The notes under the pieces: model-generated
Database searches by the model: none
What the model saw: the letters and a program-made list of their open reading frames with translations, nothing else
Told to the model about the DNA's origin: nothing
Assembly (NCBI RefSeq): GCF_024586455.1
Contig: NC_065919.1
Coordinates: 8,035,368-8,099,367 of the forward strand
DNA from: Bactrocera neohumeralis
Taxonomy: Eukaryota > Arthropoda > Insecta > Diptera > Tephritidae
Length of the DNA: 64,000 bases
Direction of reading: 5' to 3'
Made by a program: the position numbers and the translations under genes
Shown: piece after piece, positions 13,212 through 24,289 of the stretch
Numbering within the stretch: position 1 is the stretch's first letter
Layout: each line of letters starts with the position of its first letter

Positions 13212-13987
13212 CAAAAAAAAAAATATTTTATTTTAATTTATTTTATTTCATTTAATTTAATTTTAGTTTGATTTATTTTTAATTTTTTAATTCTAATATT
13301 TTTTTATTTTCAAATACATTTTTTTATTTTTTTTAAATTAATTTGCTTTTAAATTTTGCTTAAAATTTTTCATTGACTTTCCCTGTTTTTTCATATTATT
13401 ATTTCTTTTTGTTTTGCATTTTAAACTCTACTCAACTCTTCTTTGCGCGGTTACTCAAATTAGCGTTTTTTTGCTTCTGTTCTATTAGCAATTTTCACAG
13501 CAGCTTACGCCTTTCACTCAGTTATAGCAACAACTACGAAAAGTACGAATATTAAATTTCTGTTTTCACACAATTCGTAGCAGCATTGTTAAGAACACAC
13601 ACACACATCCACATATACACTTTTCTGCTGCTGATTATGCCAGCGTTCCTTCAACGAATGCCCATTTTTTTAGAACGACCTACGAAATTGCTTTCTGCCA
13701 TTTTGTTTTTAACAAAAAGAAATGCTTTAGTTATTTTATTCTATTCCTTTCACTATTGAATCCATGCGCCCACACTTTTTCAACGTTTTTTACTTTCGCA
13801 AGCAACTCACTTTCTTTGTAATGTAGACGCTTTAGCATCTCCCTGTAATGTTATATGTGCATCTCCTTAGTATATTTTTTGGTTGTGACCAAATCTATTA
13901 GTAGTAATTTGCTGCTTTTATCATTTTTCCTTTGTATATACAATGTATGTGTATGAAATTTTTTTTTGTTGTTAGAAAAGAGAGAAA
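13212..13987. other. rest of the pentamer array, then AT-rich DNA
   Basis: Degenerate TTTTA/TTTAA repeats run to about 13280, followed by T-rich unique-looking DNA. No gene is seen. Confidence 0.5.
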
Positions 13988-13989
13988 TA

Positions 13990-14352
13990 TTGGGTAGTCG
14001 AAAAAGTCTTTTCGTATTTTGTCAATGGATGTTGCTGCAGTCGTATACATATCTCCAGTGCTACCAATCACATTGTATCATACCATACAGTGTTGGAGAG
14101 GTGAGATTTTAGGCTTTATTCAACCAAAAAAATTTAATTCGGGGAAGTTGAAAAAAGTTACGGCTGTTAAAAAATTAGTGAAAATAATGAAGAAATTTTT
14201 AAATTTCGATTTACACTGATGAAATAATGCCTCTAGCGGAAAAATGGCAAAAAGCGGTCGACCAAAATGATACATATTTATTTATTATTATAAATATAAA
14301 AAACAAGTTAAAATTTGATCAGAAATACGAAAAGACTTTTTCGACTACCCAA
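13990..14352 (+). mobile_element. mariner-derived miniature element (cecropia type), 363 bp
   Basis: Terminal inverted repeats of 30 bp match perfectly, starting TTGGGTAGTCGAAAAAGTCT. The element is flanked by TA on both sides (13988-13989 and 14353-14354), the target duplication of Tc1/mariner elements. The interior keeps only the leader before the transposase start and a short C-terminal piece reading EKWQKAVDQND. Nearly all of the transposase, including the helix-turn-helix and the catalytic core, is gone. It shares an internal deletion point with the longer copy at 37089-37623. The element could only move by using a related transposase. Confidence 0.9.
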
Positions 14353-14354
14353 TA

Positions 14355-15355
14355 CAATCTCCAGAGCAAAAGAACTGGATGTACGAACATTTTTGTTGTC
14401 AATGCAACATTTTGAACTCGATAACGTTACATGTTATATATTTTTTATTTAAGAAGATCAAGTGCAAATTATTTGCTTTTTTTCATTATCATCCCATAAA
14501 TCCCATCAATATATTAGTAATAAGTATTGAACGCAACCTTAGACCCCGAAAATCTTTGCTGACCTCAGCGTCAAATAAATTTCCAAAACTATATTAGCCT
14601 CCCGAATTCAGAAAGTATACTAGCTCGAAATGTATATGCTAATATACACACGCATACTTTATCCCAGATCTGCGTCTTCTTTGTGTTGCTGCACCGACTC
14701 GGCATTTGATTGATACATTTTTAATGCGAGTGCGCGCGTTGCAGTCGAAATTTACCGTATCACTTTTATTCATATTCGCATTTGCTGCGCAACTTTTTCC
14801 GCGTAATTTATGTGTGGCACTCGATTGAAAGCAAGTAATTGCGCGTAAGTTCATTCCAATCGCACTCCACACTATCGCATGTATGTGTGTGTATGGAGTA
14901 CGTGTGTATAGGTATTGCATGTGAGTGTAGGTGCGCACTCAATGGCATGGGGCGTGGAGAATACAGCCGGATATCTGCAGATAGCGTAAAAGTGTATAAT
15001 AAATGAAAGCGATGAATATTTTAAGCTCCTTTGAAATGCATACTGTTGTAAAATTACATTTGATAGCTTTCCTTTGTAAGCGTGTGTGGGTGCGTGCGTG
15101 GTATATCGATATTTTAAAGTTAACGCGAAAGTGTGCGGCGGTGCAACTGAATGTGGAGATTTTTTTCTGTAGTAATGAAATATTAAAACACCAGAAGATA
15201 TGAATTTCGTTGCTGTATGTAAGATATGTAGATAGATCTGTGAATACAATTGCAGCGAAGTCAAGCAAAAAACAAGAAAAAATGTGAAATGCGCCAAAAG
15301 CTATGCTGTCTTTAACAAATAAAAAGGTTTTTCATAAAATAACCGGTTTTTTAAC
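14355..15355. other. non-coding DNA, nothing recognised
   Basis: Overlapping frames at 14.6-15.3 kb on both strands have no motif, and none resembles a known protein. CA/TG-rich patches occur near 14880. Confidence 0.5.
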
Positions 15356-15357
15356 GG

Positions 15358-15790
15358 TCAGTTTATTTGGCAGCTATATAATATAGTGACCCGATCTGGA
15401 AAATTTCTTCAGGTGTTTTAGCGTTGCCTTGAGTAATAATCCATCAAATGAAAAAGTCTTCTAAGAAAGTATTTGATGTTGATCGGTCAGTTTATATGGT
15501 AGCTATATTATATGTAGCCTTGCCTTAGACAATAATCTATGCTAAAAATCGTTAATACATTTTCTCAAATAAAAACATGTTTTCCAGCAAAGGATTATAT
15601 ATCAGTTATATGTTAAAAAATCGAAACAATTTTTTCGCAGACTGTATGCTATTGTGGACATCGTCGTTCCGAACAAATCAGCAGCTTCTTGGGGAGAAAA
15701 AGTGGTGTACGAAATTTCAGATAGATATCCAAAAACAAAGGGACTAGTTGGCGTATATACAGATATCAGCGACGCACTTAGCTCATATGG
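15358..15790 (+). repeat. dispersed repeat, CAGCTATAT family, copy 2
   Basis: Two head units are seen (GGTCAGTTTATTTGGCAGCT near 15358 and GATCGGTCAGTTTATATGGT near 15481), then the tail block with AGCAGCTTCTTGGGGAGAAA and ACGAAATTTCAGATAGATAT. The order is the same as at 6484 and 32515. It abuts the mariner relic at 15798. Confidence 0.65.
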
Positions 15791-15797
15791 AAAGCCA

Positions 15798-16123
15798 GCG
15801 TACTATTGTTGTGCTTCACGAACTGATACAGCATCGTCTCCGTAAACTTCACAAATTTGATTGGTGGCTGGCGTGACATTCTTCCGTTTTTTATATAAAA
15901 GTTTTCAAAATGTAGCGAATTTCTTCATTATTTTGACTCATTTTTGAACAGCTGTAAGTTTTTTCAACTTCCGCGAATTTAATCACTTTGGTTAAAAGAA
16001 GATTAAAATCTCACCTTTCTAAAAAATGTGTGGTATGACACAATGTGGATTGGTAGGATTGGCGATATACGACTGCAACGACAATTGCAATTGACAAAAT
16101 TCTTTTACGAATACCCAATATTT
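15798..16123 (-). mobile_element. truncated mariner (cecropia type), 5' half only
   Basis: On the minus strand the end reads TTGGGTATTCGTAAAAGAAT, a decayed version of the terminal repeat seen at 13990. The leader follows, then a transposase start reading MSQNNEEIRYILK (ATG near 15940). After a break, CEVYGDDAVSVR-like codons are readable out of frame. The sequence stops matching soon after, where the CAGCTATAT-family repeat begins. It has a stop and a frameshift, so it is a dead fragment. Confidence 0.75.
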
Positions 16124-16279
16124 GATGATTTAAAACTTTTTAGAGTATTTTGTCATAAAAGATTCGTCTTTTCCACGGCATTGCCTGTTTTGGAGAAGTA
16201 AAAATTTCAATAAAAGCCTAGCAGTGAGTTATTGGTTAATTACTTCTTCTGAAAAATAAAAAACGTTTCCTCCCGCTTC

Positions 16280-17010
16280 ATAAACTCGAGTTTATTGATT
16301 TTTTTTTAGTTTATAGATATTTAGCTCTCATAAGCATTAAATTTACTATTTTGGCTTGTCTTCATTTTACACTTTCAATGCACACATTAAACATTTTCTT
16401 ATAAAGGCAAAATGTTAAAGTCGAGTTGATGGTGTCAGTATATTTTGACAGTTTGAAATCAGAATTTCTTAAATACAATAACAATATTATAATGTTGTAA
16501 GTATGACATAAAACTTCAAACTCGAGTTTAGTGTCAAATCAGCCGATCAACATTTCACAAGAGAATACTTCAATGAACATATTTAACCGGTTTGCGTAAC
16601 AGGAAACATTAAACTTGAGTTTGCACAACAGTTCACTCGGTAAATGGCAAGTCAAAGCCTCTTGAAAACTTCAAGACTTCGGTTTTTATGTACACAATAA
16701 ATGAAACTTAATTTAGTGTAGTTAGTCAGTGGTGCAAATACCTTAAACACCTCAGTGGCAACTCTTATAACTTTTTAACGTGAGCTTTTAAACTCGAGTT
16801 TAGGGTTTCCATCCTCTCAGCGTTTTTATTAACAAGTAAAAGCCTTTATACTCGAGTTGATCTTTGCTATTCAGTTAGAGTTCCTTAAGCTTCTGATGAA
16901 AGGTTGTCAAGCCAGTAAGCAAGATCGAATTGAGCGCTTTTTAAGGACCCCAGTAATTTCCCATCACTTGTTCGAAAACACAAAACATTAAACACGAATT
17001 TGTAACTACA
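16280..17010. repeat. irregular cluster of CTCGAG boxes
   Basis: CTCGAG occurs at 16285, 16521, 16793 and 16851, mostly within AAACTCGAGTTTA. Variants lie at 16420 (GTCGAG), 16614 (CTTGAG) and 16992 (CACGAA), and ACATTAAAC recurs near several. The spacing is irregular (58-179 bp). It could be a decayed repeat or a cluster of binding sites. Confidence 0.4.
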
Positions 17011-20000
17011 AGTTCAACCCTGAATATGAAAAAATTACAATAATATTAAACTGACAGTCATTACCAACAAAGTGTCATATCATTTTGCATTTCATTTTCG
17101 CAACCTCAACTGCATGCCAACAACAATACATGAGTGAAATGCTTATCAGTGATGCAACGTTGTGCTCCTGACAATTTCCAACACGACTACTCGTACACTT
17201 AAGTTCCGGTGATTCCTGCTAAAAGTTTCAATCCACGAGCGGTCAAGGTGTTCAAGTGAAGGCAACAGTGTTAGCGGTGGCGGTAGCAAACGTTGCAAGT
17301 CATCAGTTGACCGAAAGATTGTGCAACAATCTAACGGTTTTGCAACAGTGGCGAAGCATTTAAACGCTGCACACAATTAAACTTTGACTTTGTCCGCAAG
17401 TTTACAACGAAAATATGTACATATCTAAATGTGCTTAGCACAAAAACAACAACAACAACGGGCGCTATACGTCGTCGCCTGCGTGAACGCCTGCAAGTGG
17501 CACGTTGGAGCGCGCCAAGTGATGTAGAGTTAACAAAATGAAGCAAAGAATGACCGATGAACGGGGGAGGCAAGGAAAGCGGTTGTCTTTTTATGTTATT
17601 GTGCATAAGGGTATCTATGCGTGTGTGTTTTTAGGTGGTCCTATGTTGTATAGCCAACTTTGTTTGTTTCTTTATTGTTTTTTTTTTTGTCATATTTAAA
17701 AGCAACTGTTATTTGAGAGCTGGGAAGCAAAAGGCCAACAGCCCAGGGCGATTTTGTATACTCCGCTCAGCGCGTTTGTTTGTGCGTGTGCGTGTTAGCA
17801 GAGCTAGCGGGTAGCTATTTGTTAGGGCACTAAAGTGTTCTATACCGTGCGACGCACACACACACACACATGCATAAGTTCAACAACTAAACTTTTCCGG
17901 CTTGCAACAAAAAATCAGTTATGTACGATATGTGCATAGGTGTGTGTTTGCGTCTATATGTACTTGTAACAAACTTTAGTCAACGCTTCGAATGAAATAA
18001 ATAACGAAAAGTGCCGCTGTCAGTAGTTAGAATGTAAGCTTGACACTTGCCACTTTGCCGCAAGAAGCAAATTTGACATTGAAATGTCTACTCGAGCTAA
18101 ATATATGTATGTATGTATGTACATTTAAACACACATACAAACAAATTCCGCCATTAACAAACTGAAAAAAGTTCTAACACTTCAAACAATTCAGCACCGA
18201 CGTGACTACCGAACAACAAATTTACTTTCTGTTTACTCTCTCGCTCAAGTAACGGCTCAACGAACTAAATATACATACACAAATATACAGTTATATATAG
18301 TATATATGCCGCTTTCACTGCTCACCGCACACTCCGCGAAAATACGAAAATTATTTGCCTTTGCTGTTAAAAAGTTTGCGTCTACTTGCCACGCAGGCTC
18401 GAATTACCGTTGCAGCAAAAGTTTACGCACTTGATTACTTGTAATCATGACAACTTGAATGATTCATTTTACAGACACCACGCGGCGTGTCATGTACTTT
18501 CGCACTCAGAGCAGCCTATGAAATATTTATTAGAAGAGCGGAGAGAAGTCAAAAGCCAACATTTGTAATGCCCAAAAATTGCTGAGCAGTCAGTTGCAAG
18601 TAATATTTTTTTAATAATTACTAACTAACAACAATGTCGAAGCGTTGAATTAAGTGCAAAAGCGAGCTAGGTGACAAAGAGAATGGTGAATGACAAGCTA
18701 ATTTATGATTTGGCGAGAAAGAAAATAATATTTGCATAAATTTATTTGCTTGAAAGTTATATTTTAGTTCAATTTACATATGAAACTATTTTCCTGCATA
18801 ATATTCAATACGCAACAAAAATTGTTTCAAAAATAATCAATAAAATAGAAAAAAATACAGCCTGCGTCAAACTCTGAAGGCTTACAAAAGACACAAACTG
18901 CTTTAACGTTGCGAAGAAACACCGAAAAATCACAAAATACCGCCAGCTCTACCACAAAGAAAAACATAATGGCGTTTTGTTGTTGAAAATTTACGAAACA
19001 TTAACCCCATTATAAAAGTAAGTCCAAAAACAACACGCACACAACTACACTTGACACATTTTCCACAAATTTGCGCAAACACTCTTGAAATCATCTTTAC
19101 ACCGTCATCACTTCTACTTAAAGATCAACACTAACACACGCAAGCATTACGCAGTTTGTCACTACTCTATTTTTTTGATCGAAAATTATCCCTTCGTAGA
19201 ATTTGTAAGCGTTTCAAATAGTAAGAGTGCCATTAAAATTTTGAGCACGCTTCAAAACTGTTAAGTGGCACCTGCGTTGTTGTCGCGTCTCTCCGTTGCC
19301 GTATACACCGTTGCCCAACAACATTTATCACAACTTGCTTTCGCTGTAATTTGCACTTAAAAACTTTTATAGCATACTTTAAGGCGATTAATAGTACAAT
19401 GTAACTGATAATGCACTTATTTGTACACCATGACATAATGCAAATTGAAAATGGTAAATCAAATAGTTTGTAGTTGTAGGGCTCTTTTGGGAAATTAAAC
19501 GCTGTGTGTTAAATTGAAGTTGTGGCTTTATGGGAAGCTGGCGTTTTTTTGCGAAATTCATATATGTACCAAGGATTTTTGCAATACTCGCTAAAAATTA
19601 TAGGAAAATATTGATCTTTTCTGAGTTCGGGGAGCACACAGAGTCTCTTGTGATTTACTACTGGCGAGAAAGATTTTTTAACTAGGCAAGAATTAATGGT
19701 TTGCCAGCCAACTCACGTAGCCCTACGTTCAGTCAAGTTCACTTGAGGCTCGGCCATGCTATAGAATACGGAAAAAGAGAGCGGAGTTCCCACATGTTAT
19801 CAGTCTGCTAAAAACACTACTTTACTGCCATTTTGTGACTGTGATGTTAGTGTTTGTTTCTCGCTAATTTTGGGTTGCTAAAACCAAAAATTATATAAAA
19901 CTTTTCCAACAAGTAGGATGTGAGTCAAAAACACCACGATTTACTAAAATGACAAATATTAAACAGTATGTGGTGGAAAATTGTTGAACTTAAATATGAA

Positions 20001-20215
20001 GTAAAGACACCACACTCATAGCATATCTGTCGTTGGTCAGATTTGTTGAGTAGTGTAAGGCGAAGGCACAATATACATACTTCCCTGCAAAGTCATCATT
20101 ATAGAACGACCTGAATTTCCGAATTAAAATGTTCGAATTTAATGTAATAGGTGATGGATATGTGAAACAAATTTTTTTATAGAACGTGGACGTAGGAGGG
20201 TGACACAAGAGAGGA
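17010..20215. other. non-coding DNA, nothing recognised
   Basis: No gene is supported. The stretch at 17140-17620 is less AT-rich than its surroundings and has overlapping short frames on the minus strand, without known motifs. It might be a conserved intronic segment, but nothing in the sequence proves it. Confidence 0.4.
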
Positions 20216-20219
20216 AAAC

Positions 20220-21010
20220 TCTCTGGGCGCCATACACTTCGGGGAGGCCGGGAAAGATTCTTTCAAATATGTCTCAAGCAGATCACGACTTCCAGTCTTG
20301 GACCAAGTATCTTTTGGGTAGCCTAAAAACATCCGTTTAAAGGCGAGTTAAAGTGAAAAGGCGAAATATTCCCTCCACAAAAGTTCCCTTAGAATCTGGA
20401 AGAACCTCTCCGAGCCGTTCGAATTCAAACGATGTTTCAGAGAAGTCAACTACCTGCCGTGTGACTTCCTCAATCTACTGCTGGAGAAAATAATTCAAGC
20501 TACAGAGCTGAATCGAGAAGGCACAATCTTTAATAAAGCTGCTGACATATGCCGATGGTATTGATATCATTGGCTTCAACATTCGCGGCGTTACTTCTGC
20601 TTTCTGCAGAATGGATAAGGGAGCGAGGCAAATAGATGGCCGACGCAACATCTGTTAAGTCGATGTTACGAGTTTTCGAGAGAAAGGTTCTACGGAAGAT
20701 ATATAGTCCTTTGCGCATTAGCAACGGCGAAAAGCGAATTCGATGGAACGATGAGCTGCATGAGTTACACTACGAATTGACATAGTTCAGCTAATTAAGA
20801 TCAGGTAGGTCATGTCGTCCGATTGAATGAAAACATTCCAGCTCTGAAAGTATTCGACGCAGTACCCGGCGGGAAACAGAGGAGACCTCAACTCCGTTGG
20901 AGAGATCAAGTGGAAAAGGACCTGGCTGCATTTAGTATCTCGATTGGCGTCAATTTGCGATAAGAAGAAACAATATAGTTATGTTGTTTGCGGTGCTTGC
21001 ACTATACGTC
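20220..21010 (+). pseudogene. degenerate RTE-like LINE, head joined to reverse transcriptase tail
   Basis: The first part (20250-20335) contains CACGACTTCCAGTCTTGGAC, also present at 56146. From about 20390 the sequence follows the 3' half of the reverse transcriptase found on the minus strand at 35.6-36.2 kb: ACCTCTCCGAGCCGTTC, CTGGAGAAAATA, then a catalytic box that reads YADGIDIIG where the other copy has YADDIDIIG. Further on, RWRDQVEKDLAAF is readable near 20900. Many stops and frameshifts and a large internal deletion are present. This is a dead LINE with a changed catalytic Asp. Confidence 0.8.
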
Positions 21011-21568
21011 GGGAATAATGACTACAACAAGGATGTACGGGTACGCTACTGCAAAAAATTCCATTTAAAAAATGATTGGAGACAATGTGACCCTAAGACT
21101 AAAATGCAAAGGCATTTGGTTCAACTGCTTTGAAAGGACATTAAAAAGTTTGTGCGGATCTAGCACTTTAGGATGCCATCTAACGTTATTCCAATATAGC
21201 TAGAAAAAAATCAGAAATGTAAAAAGACTGATAACATAATTGTGAACAAACAACTGTTATTTCTTTCAGCTTTTGAAAACCAAATAGAAAATGCAGTTTT
21301 ATATTCAAAACCGAAATGTCCATCCCAGCAGAATAGTAGTAGCCTCTTGTGCTGCCAAACCAATACGCCTTACCCTTAATTTAAACAAGACTTATCATAA
21401 AATATGTGAGAGGACTAACAGATCAATATCATGCCAAGCCTTCGGGGGCTTAAAACGCATTAGGCCGTATATTGGACTTCATATAGGTATTCCATAAAGG
21501 GCAATTGTTTTGCAGCTGTTATCTCTGTCTCCATTGTTAGGCGTACGAGGTATATCTAAACATAACGC
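21011..21568 (-). other. start of the cpo intron downstream of the exon
   Basis: This is sequence directly 3' of the cpo donor in the gene's sense. It has ordinary AT-rich composition and no coding signal. The intron continues left, through the LINE relic at 20.2-21.0 kb and probably past position 1. Confidence 0.6.
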
Positions 21569-21577
21569 ACTTACCTC
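21569..21577 (-). promoter_or_regulatory. cpo: splice donor of the cpo exon
   Basis: On the minus strand the bases read GAG|GTAAGT, a full-consensus donor. The exon ends at 21575 and the intron starts at 21574. The cut falls after a complete Glu codon (phase 0). Reading on past it gives 31 unrelated residues and a stop, which supports splicing here rather than a longer exon. Confidence 0.88.
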
Positions 21578-22738
21578 TTCTTCATTGCTGGCCGTATTCA
21601 CTGAGTCCATGCTTTGCGATAATCCCAGTGGAGCTAGAGCCATTTGATTTTCCATTGTCGAGCTGCTGGTAATGATTGTGTTGCTGTTGTTGTTGTTGTT
21701 GCTGTTGCTACTACTACTGATTGGACTGCTGCTCAACACACTGGTATTGTTGTTGTTGTCGTGCGTATTAAGTGCTGCTGTCGCTGCCGCCGGTGACGGT
21801 GTAGTCGATGCAGAGGATGTATTCGAATGTGACGAAGTTTCGTTGACCGAATTGGCTGCTAAAGCAGCAACAGCTGTGGCTGTTTGAGCGCCGACACTTG
21901 CGTTTGAAACCGCTGTCGCTGTTGTAGTTGTTGTATTTGCTGTGGGCGCTGTAGCGGTCAGCGATGTGCCGGTGTTTGGTGTGCTGCTGGCTGTGCTGGC
22001 ACTACTGATGATCAAATGTTGTTGTTGTTGTTGTTGCTGTTGTGCCTGCAATTGCTGACGCAATGACTGCTGTTGTTGTTGTTGCTGTTGCTGCTGATAA
22101 ACGTGCTGCTGACTCAGCGAATGCTGGGCGTGATGATGATGATGCTGCTGTTGTTGTTGTTGTTGTGCCTGTTGTTGTAACACAACGTGCTGCTGATGTG
22201 CGGCGGCAGCAGCAACGGCAGCCGCTGCGGCCGGTGACAACGAATGCGATGCAGCTGCAACCGAATGCAAGTGCTGATTCAACAATGCAGCAGCCGAGGA
22301 ATTATAATGTTGGGCGGCGACAGCGATGCGTTGTTGCTGTGCTGCGGCGGCGGCAGCTGCAGCTGCGGCAGCGACCTGTGTGTGGTGGTGGTGTTGGTGG
22401 TGTTGATGTGTATTGACGGCGGCAGTGGCGGCGTATTGGGCAGCAGCGGCGGCAGCGGCGGGATTAAAGGTCAATTGATGGCCGGCCTTGAGGGCGACTG
22501 CGGCGGCTGGTGTGGCGGCGTACTGGACTTGTGGTGTCAGTTGGGCGGCGGCGACGGCGGGTATGACCGAAACGGCGGTGGCGCACTGTCGCTTGGGCGA
22601 TAACACCTGTGGGGCACTCGCTGGCGTTTGCGGCAGCGTTGGCCTGCGTTTAATCGCAATCGACGAAATGGTGATGGCTTTTTTCGAAACGTTTGACTGG
22701 GGTGTAGTGATCTTGTGTCGTTTCTCTACTTGTACTAC
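21575..22738 (-). CDS. cpo: couch potato (Cpo) exon, low-complexity region before the RRM
   Basis: Cpo is a nuclear RRM-type RNA-binding protein of the fly nervous system, linked in Drosophila to behaviour and diapause. The frame is open for 388 codons from a TAA at 22739-22741 to a splice donor after 21575. Numbering from the codon at 22606 (VLSPKRQ...), I see Ala runs near residues 49-56, 79-90 and 127-137, His-rich blocks near 66-76 and 155-160, Gln runs near 146-154, 170-180 and 188-196, then a Ser/Thr/Asn-rich stretch to about 314. The end, SQSMDSVNTASNEEE, is the segment I recognise as lying directly before the Cpo RRM; it stops in phase 0 after 344 residues, so the next exon should begin with the RRM. 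No RRM was found in this window. The first in-frame ATG is only near residue 315 and the codon at 22606 is GTG, so the N-terminus comes from an upstream exon or a non-AUG start. A possible acceptor is CCCCAG at 22697-22702, giving an exon start at 22696. The gene call is confident; the 5' limit is not. Confidence 0.88.
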
Positions 22739-22741
22739 TTA

Positions 22742-24000
22742 CCGCGCTCACGTTCACTCCGTTTAATTTGCTGGCTTTTACGTGTCGAGTCTCAAGCGTT
22801 ACGCTTTATCATATACGAATTGATTTGATGGAAAAGTATAGTTGTACCCTTCAACTTGTACATGGGGAATTCAGCATAACTGTAAGTAGAAAACATATAT
22901 ACAGCATATTAAAGAAACTGTAGTTGTCTTCTTAATATATAAATGTTTATGTAAGTAAATCACTTTAAGTACTTATATCACTCTCGCTCGTTCTCAGGTC
23001 ACTTGCAACTTTTTAAAAATGCATTATCCCCAACTAATGTACGCGTAATGTGCGAGCAAATTTAGATTTTCGCCATAAATTTCTTAAAAACTCATCTCGC
23101 CGCACATTAATACCAACTCCCATTCTCTATCGCTCCGCTTATAGTGCTTGTGGTCGTTGCTACGAACTAACGGTATATGCATATTCACCATTGTATGAAA
23201 GGATACCTGCTTCTGGCGACCTAATCGCCTCAGATTATTATCCTTACCGCAATGGAAAAGCATTTTGCGTGCCAGCGTTCAATTTATCAACGCAATGAAT
23301 TTCCCATTGTCGGTTCGAAAGTATTTACCGTGGCGATTAAGCTTGCGATTTACTCTTTATATCTGTATGTAGATATATATTTATACTGAAATATTATTAT
23401 ACTGTGGCTTGAGAGTGCCAGAAGCTCGGTCGTGCATACAAGCAGCAGCAAATAAACAGTTTTAAATCGTTTTCAGTTGTTGAGTGCTTTTGCGTTCTCT
23501 GAGCAAATTTGGCATAGCAGTGTATATTATATTGTTAATGCCATCAAAAGAGGAGATTTCAGCAATCATAAGACCTATTCCAATTAAACTAATTTGAAAT
23601 TTCAACTTGAGATTTTTTTATTAAAAATATTGGGTTTTTCCGATATTAGGAAAGAGGAAAAAAAGTAAATATTTCAAATTAAAAAAATTCAGTGTTTTTG
23701 AGGCATAGAAAGGTAAATTTCCAAGATAAAAATAAAAAATCCACAAACTGAATTAGGTGAAAGAGTAAATAATAATCTATATAAACCGCTCTTAAGCCTC
23801 AACAATTAAATCACGCCTTCCCACTTTATTTTCCCGATCTCAGATCCCCCGTAAATTATGTTTCCCTTAATGTTTGTTACATTATATTTCGTCACCGATG
23901 AGTTACATGCTGCTATGATTTCTTCTTTTTTTATTGAAAAATTATCTACCCTGATCTATACCATCGCCATATCAGCACGAATAAAATCAATCTTCACAAT
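22742..24000. other. DNA upstream of the cpo exon, presumed intron
   Basis: In the cpo sense this lies 5' of the exon. A consensus donor (GCG|GTAAGT) stands on the minus strand with its cut between 22743 and 22742, just ahead of the exon frame. No clear coding exon is otherwise visible. Confidence 0.45.
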
Positions 24001-24009
24001 CTCTCTAGA

Positions 24010-24285
24010 TGATACGTGAAACCAGAAAAACAATGGAGCATCTCTTAGCACTTGTCCCGCATTGGAATACAACGCTGTAAGCTTCTGGGGTATCCACAGT
24101 ATGATACACTGTAGGAAGCATCGATAGTGAGGCCGCAGAGTCTTACAATTCGCGTCAAGCGCAGGCATCCCAAACGATGACTACTCTTCTTGGACATAGC
24201 AACTGAAGTCCATCTGGTATCGCAAAGGATCAAACTGGTCTATGCGTGCCTTATTGGCCTACCAGACTAGCCTAACCTTACATTT
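24010..24285 (-). repeat. possible dispersed repeat fragment
   Basis: The segment ending TACCAGACTAGCCTAACCTTA, with GGCCTACC and GCATAGACCAG-type words read on the minus strand, resembles a repeat I associate with fruit-fly genomes. There is only one copy in the window, so this is a weak call from memory. Confidence 0.3.
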
Positions 24286-24289
24286 TTTT

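Noticed and set aside
14639..15297. Minus-strand frames of 141, 109 and 99 residues
   Set aside because: They overlap each other in different frames, have no motif and follow CA/TG-rich sequence.
15654..15845. 63-residue plus-strand frame
   Set aside because: It crosses the border between a dispersed repeat and an antisense mariner fragment, so it cannot be a gene.
21672..22766. Four overlapping plus-strand frames opposite the cpo exon (up to 124 residues)
   Set aside because: They are antisense readings of the Gln/Ala/His tracts (poly-Leu, poly-Val) with no motif of their own.
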